A stretch of 64,000 bases of DNA, taken from positions 4,681,001 to 4,745,000 of the forward strand of contig NZ_CP023702.1 of assembly GCF_008704555.1 (NCBI RefSeq), given 5' to 3'. A program made the position numbers and the translations under genes. Shown here one piece after another: positions 56,566 through 64,000 of the stretch. Each line of letters begins with the position of its first letter. Within the stretch, counting starts at the first letter, position 1. The notes under the pieces were generated by a model that was not told the DNA's origin, ran no database searches, and saw nothing but the letters and a program-made list of their open reading frames with translations. The stretch is from Streptomyces nitrosporeus. GTDB lineage: Bacteria; Actinomycetota; Actinomycetes; Streptomycetales; Streptomycetaceae.

Positions 56566-57702
56566 ATGCTCGACGAGTCGCTGCTCGACGCCCCGGAAGA
56601 CCTGGCCCGAGCCGACCGGCGCGGTCTGCTCCGCGGAGCCGCCGAGGCCGGGGCACGCGTCCGTACCGCCGCCCGGCACGCCGCCGAGGCGGGCATCGGC
56701 ACCCTGGCTCCCGAAGGACGGCCCCGCGCCGTCCTCGTCGCGGGGCCGGGCACCGCCGCGCGGGGCGTCGCCGACCTGGTCGGGGCGCTCGCCGGAGCTT
56801 CGGCGCCCGTCGTACCGATCCGCCCCACCGGCGTGGCCGCCGCCGCCGGCGCGCTGCGCTGGACCCTGCCCGGCTGGGCGGGCTCCGTGGACCTGCTGCT
56901 CATCGCGACGGCCGACGGATCGGAGCCCGGCCTCGCCCTGCTCGCCGAGCAGGCCTACCGCCGTGGCTGCACGGTCGTCGCCGTCGCGCCCGTGCGGTCC
57001 CCGCTGCGGGAGACCGTCGACGGCGTGCACGGGCTCGTCGTGCCGATGGCCGCCGCCCCGCACGGCGAGTACGACGCCGAGACCTCGGCCGCCGGGCCCG
57101 GCACGCTCTGGGCGCTGCTGACCCCGCTGCTCGCCCTGCTGGACCGGGTGGGGCTGATCGACGCACCCGCCGATGTGCTGCAGAAGGCCGCCGACCGCCT
57201 GGACCGCACCGCCGAACGCTGCGGGCCGGCCACCGCCACGTACAACAACCCGGCGAAGACGCTCGCGGCGGAACTCGCCGACAGCCTTCCCCTTGTCTGG
57301 ACGGAGGGTGACGCCGCCGGCCCCGTCGGGCGCCGCTTCGCCGCCGTCCTGGCCGAGCTGGCCGGGCGCCCGGCCCTCGTGGCGGAGCTCCCGCAGGCGC
57401 TGCCCGCCCACGGCGGCCTGCTCGCCGGGGCGTTCGCGGCGGGCGGCGACCCCGACGACTTCTTCCGCGACCGGGTGGACGAACCGGAGGCCATGCGGGC
57501 CCGGGTGGTGCTGCTCCGCGACCGGCCGGCCGGCGGTCTCACGGCGGCACCGGCCGCCCGGGAGCTCGCCCTCAGCCACGACACGGCCATCAGCGAGCTC
57601 GAACCGGAGGAGGGCAGCGTGCTGGAATCCCTCGCCGAACTTCTCGCGGTCACCGACTTCGCCGCCGTCTACCTCTCCCTGGCCTCGGACAACCGGGCCT
57701 GA
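56566..57702 (+). CDS. SIS-domain protein, phosphosugar isomerase-like
   Basis: A 378-residue protein with a double SIS fold like bifunctional phosphoglucose/phosphomannose isomerases: PRAVLVAGPGTAARGVADLV at the N-terminus, SVDLLLIATADGSEPGLAL and a C-terminal ATYNNPAKTLAAELADSLPL block that mirrors the NPAK-x-A motif of that group. It lies between manB/Trm112 and manA (Rv3256c position in mycobacteria, from memory). It may interconvert or sense phosphosugars; as manA is present, an isomerase role would be redundant. Start ATG 56566. Confidence 0.82.
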   Translation: MLDESLLDAPEDLARADRRGLLRGAAEAGARVRTAARHAAEAGIGTLAPEGRPRAVLVAGPGTAARGVADLVGALAGASAPVVPIRPTGVAAAAGALRWTLPGWAGSVDLLLIATADGSEPGLALLAEQAYRRGCTVVAVAPVRSPLRETVDGVHGLVVPMAAAPHGEYDAETSAAGPGTLWALLTPLLALLDRVGLIDAPADVLQKAADRLDRTAERCGPATATYNNPAKTLAAELADSLPLVWTEGDAAGPVGRRFAAVLAELAGRPALVAELPQALPAHGGLLAGAFAAGGDPDDFFRDRVDEPEAMRARVVLLRDRPAGGLTAAPAARELALSHDTAISELEPEEGSVLESLAELLAVTDFAAVYLSLASDNRA

Positions 57703-58154
57703 CCGGCGGACGGACGCGAGGAGGTCCCGGGGGCCGCCTGAACTGGCGGCCCTGCTGGTCCTTCCGGTCCTTGCGGGCTCTTCCGGCCCTACGGGTTCTT
57801 CCGGTCCGGCGGGTTCTTCCGGTCCGGCGGCTCGTGGATCCTCCTGCTCCGGCGGCCTGCGGATCCTCCTGGTTTGGCGGTCCGCGTCCTTCGCCGTTCC
57901 GGCCGCGGCGACCCGGTGTTCTCCTTCCGGCGGCCCGCTGTTCGGTTCTGGCGGACACGCTCTTCGTTCCGATGGCCGGACACACCTTCCGCCGCCGTGT
58001 TCCACGGAGCTCCACGCATCAGGCGGCGGCCCGGCCGGACGACCCGGCGGCCGGGGCAGGCGACCATCCGCTACCCGGCACCACCCACCCCTTCCGCACC
58101 ATCCACTCCTCCTGCACCTCCTGCACCTCCCGCACCTCCCGAGGACGACATCTC
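57703..58154. repeat. Repeat-rich gap before manA
   Basis: The gap between the SIS gene and manA holds many short related units: GGTTCTTCCGGTCCGGC and relatives, and GGATCCTCCTG(G/C)T (57755-57875), followed by CACCTCCTGCACCTCC-type triplet-like repeats at 58087-58140. No promoter or gene could be recognised. Frames across it are driven by the repeats. Confidence 0.55.
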
Positions 58155-59330
58155 ATGGACCGGCTCTCCAACACCGTGCGCCCCTACGCCTGGGGCTCCA
58201 CCACCGCGATCCCCGAACTGCTCGGCACAGCCCCCACCGGCGAACCCCAGGCCGAGCTGTGGATGGGAGCACACCCCGGAGCACCCTCCCGCCTCACCCG
58301 CCCCGGCGCCGGGACCCGTGCCGAGCGGCCTCTCACCGAGGTCATCGCGGCCGACCCCGAACGTGAACTGGGCACGGAGACCCTCCGCAGGTTCGGCCCC
58401 CGGCTTCCGTTCCTGCTCAAACTCCTCGCCGCGGACGCCCCGCTCTCCCTCCAGGTCCACCCCGACCCCGCCCAGGCCCGGCGGGGGTACGCCGACGAGG
58501 AGCGCCGGGGGGTGCCCGTGGACGCACCGCACCGCACCTACAAGGACGCCGGCCACAAGCCCGAACTGATCTGCGCCCTCACCCCCTTCGAAGGGCTGTG
58601 CGGCTTCCGGCGGCCCACGGAGGCGGCCGCCCTGATGGCGGCCCTCGGCGTCGACTCCCTCAAGCCGTACGTCGACCTCCTCGGCGCCCACCCCGAAGAG
58701 GCGGCCCTGCGCGAGGTCCTCACGGCGGTCCTCTCCGCCGGCCCGGAGGACATGGCGGGCACGGTGGCCGAGGCGGCCGAGGCCGCCGAGCGGCTCGCCG
58801 GAGCCCACGCCCCGTACGCCCGGATCGCCCGCCATTACCCGGGCGACCCCGGGGTCATCGCCGCGATGCTCCTGAACCACGTACGACTGCAGCCCGGAGA
58901 AGCCATGTACCTGGGAGCGGGCGTGCCGCACGCCTACCTCGGAGGGCTCGGCGTCGAGATCATGGCCAACTCCGACAACGTGCTGCGCTGCGGACTCACC
59001 CCCAAGCACGTCGACATCCCCGAGCTGCTGGACGTCGTCCGGTTCGAGGCGGGCGAGCCCGCGATCCTCCGGCCGGAGGCGTCGCCCTTTGGGGAGGAGC
59101 TCTACGAAACCCCGGCAGCCGAGTTCCGGCTCTCCCGTCATGTACTGCCGCCCGGCGGGGCCTCTGCGGACCTGACCGTGAGCGCGCCGCAGATCCTGCT
59201 GTGCACGGCAGGCGGCCCCCGGGCCGGTGAACTCACTCTCGCACCCGGGGAATCGGTCTTCGTACCGGCGGACGAACCGGTCGAAGTGTCCGGTACGGGC
59301 ACACTGTTCCGCGCGACCGTGGCGGTCTGA
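58155..59330 (+). CDS. manA: Mannose-6-phosphate isomerase ManA
   Basis: A 391-residue type I, zinc-dependent mannose-6-P isomerase linking fructose-6-P to mannose-6-P. Zinc ligands: Q100 and H102 in SLQVHPDPAQA, E137 in GHKPELICAL, and the later histidine in YLGAGVPHAYL. The N-terminus NTVRPYAWGSTTAIPELLG is typical. ATG 58155 is chosen, as frames upstream run through repeats. First step of the GDP-mannose path with manB and the ManC-like gene. Confidence 0.95.
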   Translation: MDRLSNTVRPYAWGSTTAIPELLGTAPTGEPQAELWMGAHPGAPSRLTRPGAGTRAERPLTEVIAADPERELGTETLRRFGPRLPFLLKLLAADAPLSLQVHPDPAQARRGYADEERRGVPVDAPHRTYKDAGHKPELICALTPFEGLCGFRRPTEAAALMAALGVDSLKPYVDLLGAHPEEAALREVLTAVLSAGPEDMAGTVAEAAEAAERLAGAHAPYARIARHYPGDPGVIAAMLLNHVRLQPGEAMYLGAGVPHAYLGGLGVEIMANSDNVLRCGLTPKHVDIPELLDVVRFEAGEPAILRPEASPFGEELYETPAAEFRLSRHVLPPGGASADLTVSAPQILLCTAGGPRAGELTLAPGESVFVPADEPVEVSGTGTLFRATVAV

Positions 59331-59416
59331 CGTACCGTCCGCAACACCGGCTGCAACAATGTCCGGCCGAATCGCGGCACCGTGCCGCAGCACCGAGGAA
59401 GGGACACCACGCACCC

Positions 59417-60448
59417 ATGAGCGCGTCAGGCGGAACCAAGGCGATCGTGGCGGCACTCGCCGCGAATCTCGCGATCGCGGTGGCCAAATTCGTGGCGTTC
59501 CTCTTCAGTGGTTCGTCGTCGATGCTCGCGGAGAGCGTCCACTCGCTCGCGGACTCCGGCAACCAGGGACTACTGCTCCTGGGAGGCAAGAGGGCCCAGC
59601 GGGAAGCCACCCCCCAGCACCCCTTCGGCTACGGACGTGAGCGCTACATCTACGCGTTCCTCGTCTCCATCGTGCTGTTCTCGGTCGGTGGCATGTTCGC
59701 CGTCTACGAGGGCTACGAGAAGATCAAGCACCCGCACGAGATCGAAGCCTGGTACTGGCCGGTGGGCGTGCTGATCTTCGCGATCATCGCCGAGGGCTTC
59801 TCGTTCCGGACGGCCATCAAGGAGTCCAACGAGACCCGCGGCAAGCTCTCCTGGACGGAGTTCGTCCGACGGGCCAAGGCGCCCGAACTCCCCGTGGTCC
59901 TGCTGGAGGACTTCGGAGCGCTCGTCGGTCTGGTCCTGGCCCTCGGTGGTGTCGGCCTCGCCCTGGGCACCGGAAACGGCATCTGGGACGGCATCGGCAC
60001 CCTCTGCATCGGCATCCTGCTCATCGCCATCGCGATCGTCCTCGCGGCGGAGACCAAGTCGCTGCTGCTCGGCGAGGCCGCCGGGATCGAGGACGTCGAG
60101 AAGATCAAGAACTCGGTGGTGGACGGTGACACCGTGACCCGCGTCATCCACATGCGCACGCTCCACCTGGGCCCGGAGGAGCTGCTGGTCGCGGCCAAGA
60201 TCGCGGTCCGGCACGACGAGTCCGCGTCGGAGATCGCCGACGCCATCAACGCCGCCGAGGCCCGCATCCGGGCCGCGGTCCCGATCGCCCGCGTCATCTA
60301 CCTCGAACCCGACATCTACAACGCCCAGGCCGCCGCCGCCGGTACCAACCCGGGGAAGGACTCCGGCGGCACGGAACGGCCGGGCGGAACGGAGACGCCC
60401 GGCACCACGGGCACGGGGCCGTCGTCCGAAGGCTCCACCGCACCCTGA
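59417..60448 (+). CDS. Cation diffusion facilitator family transporter
   Basis: A 343-residue CDF transporter with about five to six helices. Metal-site motifs: SMLAESVHSLADSGNQ in helix 2 and VVLLEDFGALVGLVLAL in helix 5, followed by a C-terminal cytoplasmic domain (GLHIRT-type ferredoxin fold with VIHMRTLHLGPEEL). It should export divalent metal such as Zn, Fe or Mn in exchange for protons. The tail is Gly/Thr-rich. It stands alone between manA and ahcY. Confidence 0.92.
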   Translation: MSASGGTKAIVAALAANLAIAVAKFVAFLFSGSSSMLAESVHSLADSGNQGLLLLGGKRAQREATPQHPFGYGRERYIYAFLVSIVLFSVGGMFAVYEGYEKIKHPHEIEAWYWPVGVLIFAIIAEGFSFRTAIKESNETRGKLSWTEFVRRAKAPELPVVLLEDFGALVGLVLALGGVGLALGTGNGIWDGIGTLCIGILLIAIAIVLAAETKSLLLGEAAGIEDVEKIKNSVVDGDTVTRVIHMRTLHLGPEELLVAAKIAVRHDESASEIADAINAAEARIRAAVPIARVIYLEPDIYNAQAAAAGTNPGKDSGGTERPGGTETPGTTGTGPSSEGSTAP

Positions 60449-60654
60449 CACACCCCCGTCGGCCTTCTTCCGGCCTTTCTCCGGTCCGCCTTCGGTCCGC
60501 CTCCGGTCCCCGGTCCTCTCCTCCGGCTCCTCCGGTGGCCGAGAGGGACCGGTCACCGGAAGGTTCAGGCCACAAGCCCCGCGGTCCGGCCCCGAACGGC
60601 CCGGTGACCCATCACGATCCCCGGTGGGACTGGGGTTCGCTGGGCCGTTCGGTG

Positions 60655-60660
60655 TAGATT
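60655..60660 (+). promoter_or_regulatory. -10 box (TAGATT) of ahcY
   Basis: TAGATT matches the streptomycete -10 consensus TAGRRT. The -35 region is not clear; TGGGGT lies 18 bases upstream. Confidence 0.45.
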
Positions 60661-60698
60661 CGTCGCAGTACCAGACGTCGCTGCTGATGGCGGTCGAT

Positions 60699-60718
60699 CG
60701 GTCCGCGGTCGCGGACCG
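60699..60718 (+). other. Perfect hairpin in ahcY leader
   Basis: CGGTCCGCG and CGCGGACCG pair over nine bases around GT, about 118 bases before the ahcY start. A purine-rich GAGGGAGAGAGG follows. It could have a post-transcriptional role. Confidence 0.5.
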
Positions 60719-60835
60719 GCCGAGGGAGAGAGGGCCTCCGACGGACTGCGCTGTGATCGCCCGGGCATCCGTATGCCCGTGGCCACCACGGAGCCATCCA
60801 GCCCACTCCCGACCCATCATGAGGAGCAGCCCATC

Positions 60836-62293
<1,458 letters not shown>

Positions 62294-62342
62294 GAAGGCC
62301 GCCGGCCCCGGTCGGCGCCCCTTCCGGCGAACAGGTCCGAGC

Positions 62343-62375
62343 GCAGGCCCCCGCACCCCCGTGCCGGGGGCCTGC
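62343..62375 (+). terminator. Terminator of ahcY
   Basis: GCAGGCCCCCG and CGGGGGCCTGC form a perfect 11-bp stem around an 11-base loop, 50 bases after the stop codon. Confidence 0.75.
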
Positions 62376-62608
62376 CCCGTACCGCACCTTGTCGCCGAGC
62401 CGGAACCGGCCGCGCCACCCGCAGATCCCGGAGTGGTACCCGCCACCCGCAGATCCTGCAACGGCACCCGGCACCCGGCACCCGGCACCCGAGCCCGGAG
62501 CGGCACCCGGCACCCGATGCCACCGGTTACGCAGGGAGCCGTCCCGTCTTACGCCGGGAGCCGTCCCGTCGTCGCACGCGTACGTATCCGAGGAACCCGA
62601 AGGACCCC
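62376..62608. other. Short repeats between ahcY and next gene
   Basis: CACCCGCAGATCC occurs twice and GGCACCC is repeated several times between about 62420 and 62520, giving a low-complexity C-rich stretch. GCCGTCCCGTC(T/G) also appears twice after it. No gene. Confidence 0.5.
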
Positions 62609-63235
62609 ATGCCCCGAGGCAGGTATTCGCTCCACGATCCCCATGACCACACCCCCCTCGGTGAAGAACACTTCCAATGCGCCCCCGGCCCTTCCGGGTG
62701 GCGCTACGTCTCCCGGACCACGTCGCCCTCCGGTACACACCTGGGCTCCGTCGACCTGGCTCTGGACGACCTGGGCCGCCCCATCCGGCTCGAACTGCAC
62801 GCCGCGGACTGGCAGGTCCGCGGAGCGGCGCTCGAAGGCGTGACCTGGGTACGCACGGACCCGGCCGGCCTTCACGCCACCGAAGGCAACGTCCGCGCCC
62901 GCACCTTCTCCGGAACCTCCCCCGCTTTCCTCGTCGCCACGAGCCGGCTTCTGCGCCTCACCCCCGATTCCGGCGAGACCCGTGTTCGTCTGGTCACCTT
63001 CACGGACCCGGTGCTCGCCCCCCGTACCGTCGATCAGTCCTGGGCCTTGGTGGACAGTGAAACGCACGCCACTGACAACGGCCCTCTGACTGTGGACGAA
63101 TACCGGGTCAGCGCACTGGACACGGGTGAGCGGCATACCGTTCACATCGCCGGGGACGTCGTCCTCGCGGCCCCTGGCGTCGAGTTGGAGGATCTCGAAT
63201 CGCCGCCCTCACCGGCCCCCCGGCAGGCGGGGTGA
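62609..63235 (+). CDS. Conserved hypothetical protein
   Basis: A 208-residue soluble protein without signal peptide or membrane helix. It appears beta-rich: FQCAPGPSGWRYVSRTTS, GSVDLALDDLGRPIRLELH and GVTWVRTDPAGLHATEGN, a pattern seen in actinobacterial proteins of unknown function that resemble a lipocalin-like or putative glycolipid-binding fold; this resemblance is weak. ATG 62609 has AAGGA shortly upstream. It lies between ahcY and a convergent RDD gene. No function can be assigned. Confidence 0.8.
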   Translation: MPRGRYSLHDPHDHTPLGEEHFQCAPGPSGWRYVSRTTSPSGTHLGSVDLALDDLGRPIRLELHAADWQVRGAALEGVTWVRTDPAGLHATEGNVRARTFSGTSPAFLVATSRLLRLTPDSGETRVRLVTFTDPVLAPRTVDQSWALVDSETHATDNGPLTVDEYRVSALDTGERHTVHIAGDVVLAAPGVELEDLESPPSPAPRQAG

Positions 63236-63259
63236 AGCAGCCGGACCCGACGGCAGTGG

Positions 63260-64000
63260 CTACGCGGGAGGCGCGAAGCCCGTGGCGGCCGATGAGCCGG
63301 GTCCCGTCGTACCCGGGGCCCTCTCGGGTACGGGACTGTCGTCTCCGACGGGGCTGGTGAGCGCGGTCGGGACGACAGGGGCGGCAGGCCCGGTGGGGCC
63401 GGTGGGGCCGACCGGCCGGTGGGGCCGGAAGGGATCGGCGAGGGCTTGCCGCGCCCCGGACTGCGCCCCTTCCTGTGCCCCGGACGGCAGGTACGCCGTC
63501 GGGTGCCCGGAAGCCCGGTGGCCCGCCGTGGCCCTCACCCGGCGGACATCGCGCGTCTGGCGTTCGCTGACCACCGCTGCCAGAAAGGCCGCCGTCGGCA
63601 CCCCGGGGGGAACGGGAACTCCGGTACGGGCGACGAGGTCCGCCGCCAGACGGTCGGCGATCGACCGGTCCACGGCGGGATCCAGCTGGCGCATACGGGT
63701 CAGGTACTGGCGTACCGCCAGCCACAGCTCGTCGGGGACCGTGGACAGGTCCAGCTGCGAGAAACGCCCCACGAGCCAGGGCGGAGGCGGCGGAACGACG
63801 GCGGCCCGCCCCGCGGGAACCCGTTCGCGTACGACGAGGGTGCCCGCGAACACGTCACCGAGCCGTCGGCCGCGGGCCGACACCAAGGACGAGACACAGG
63901 CGACGACACCGAGGGTGCCCAGGACCTCGACCACGCCCATCGCCCCGCGCACCAAGGCGTGCCGGAACCGGATCGGCCCGCCGTCGTCCCGCACCACCCG
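63260..64000 (-). CDS. RDD family membrane protein, C-terminal part
   Basis: The start lies beyond the right edge; 247 codons are visible including the stop. The visible part begins in the RDD domain: GPIRFRHALVRGAMGVVEVL, a membrane helix, then SSLVSARGRRLGDVFAGTLVV, whose RRLGD is the typical final RDD motif. A long cytoplasmic tail follows, with a helical segment (DELWLAVRQYLTRMRQLDP, DRLAADLVARTGVP) and a Pro/Gly/Thr-rich end. RDD proteins are small membrane proteins, some with transport roles; function here unknown. Confidence 0.85.
   Translation of the reverse strand, partial: RVVRDDGGPIRFRHALVRGAMGVVEVLGTLGVVACVSSLVSARGRRLGDVFAGTLVVRERVPAGRAAVVPPPPPWLVGRFSQLDLSTVPDELWLAVRQYLTRMRQLDPAVDRSIADRLAADLVARTGVPVPPGVPTAAFLAAVVSERQTRDVRRVRATAGHRASGHPTAYLPSGAQEGAQSGARQALADPFRPHRPVGPTGPTGPAAPVVPTALTSPVGDDSPVPERAPGTTGPGSSAATGFAPPA

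Larger units (their letters stand above)
60449..60835 (+). other. ahcY upstream region and long leader
   Basis: A 387-bp gap. TAGATT at 60655-60660 is a good -10 box, predicting a leader of about 170 bases with a perfect hairpin at 60699-60718. No SAM or SAH riboswitch consensus was recognised. Confidence 0.5.

Noticed and set aside
54916..58005. 1029-codon antisense frame over manB and the SIS gene
   Set aside because: Shadow of real genes; no recognisable domain and no ribosome site.
60600..60835. SAH or SAM riboswitch before ahcY
   Set aside because: The hairpin and purine run do not match the known consensus motifs; kept only as an unexplained leader structure.

Overview
The window is very GC-rich, with strong third-position GC bias, mixed ATG/GTG/TTG starts and several genes with a TANNNT box 6-8 nt before the start codon. 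Together with a WhiB gene, F420 genes, XRE/DUF397 pairs and rare TTA codons, this points to a Streptomyces (or close relative) chromosome. No rRNA, tRNA or CRISPR array was recognised.

Left core (1-9142): the start of a POT-family peptide transporter, an OmpR-type two-component pair, a GtrA membrane protein, purK-purE, a membrane-type dipeptidase, UDP-glucose 6-dehydrogenase and a FadE25-like acyl-CoA dehydrogenase. Right core (25215-64000): five LytR-CpsA-Psr (LCP) cell-wall glycopolymer ligase paralogues with a few unrelated genes between them, then an amidase, a sugar-nucleotide pyrophosphorylase, an AlkA-type glycosylase, F420 genes fbiB/fbiA, a cysteine dioxygenase, whiB, a giant GT2 membrane glycosyltransferase, a DUF5719 protein, a zincin-like protein, DUF3499, manB, Trm112, a SIS protein, manA, a CDF transporter, ahcY, a hypothetical gene and a partial RDD gene. 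From memory, the order purK/purE-fadE25-LCP-TIGR03089-manC-fbiBA-whiB2-metallopeptidase-DUF3499-manB-SIS-manA-sahH resembles the conserved Mycobacterium tuberculosis block from sahH to the Rv3277 region, so this is an ancestral actinobacterial neighbourhood for mannose activation, wall assembly, F420 and methyl-cycle functions.

Accessory region (9143-25100) sits between fadE and the first LCP gene. Its left part is bounded by the 3' end of fadE and contains two further decayed copies of that same 3' end plus its terminator (9017-9142, 12264-12385, 14988-15111). This looks like repeated integration at the fadE 3' end. The first segment holds a six-gene minus-strand operon (XRE/DUF5753 regulator, DUF6879 protein and four small proteins). 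The second holds a TPR protein and an IS3-type element with intact ends but a deleted transposase. No integrase remains.

Next to the third repeat lies a stress-type system: a TerD/TerA-like protein divergent from an operon of a two-TM coiled-coil protein, a one-TM protein, a TerY-like vWA protein, a PP2C phosphatase and a protein kinase (a TerY-P triad with an extra membrane pair). The first operon gene has a TTA leucine codon, suggesting bldA control. A winged-helix protein (also with a TTA codon) and an HATPase/XRE/DUF397 set follow.

A frameshifted fragment of a GT2 glycosyltransferase survives between LCP genes at about 33180-33530.
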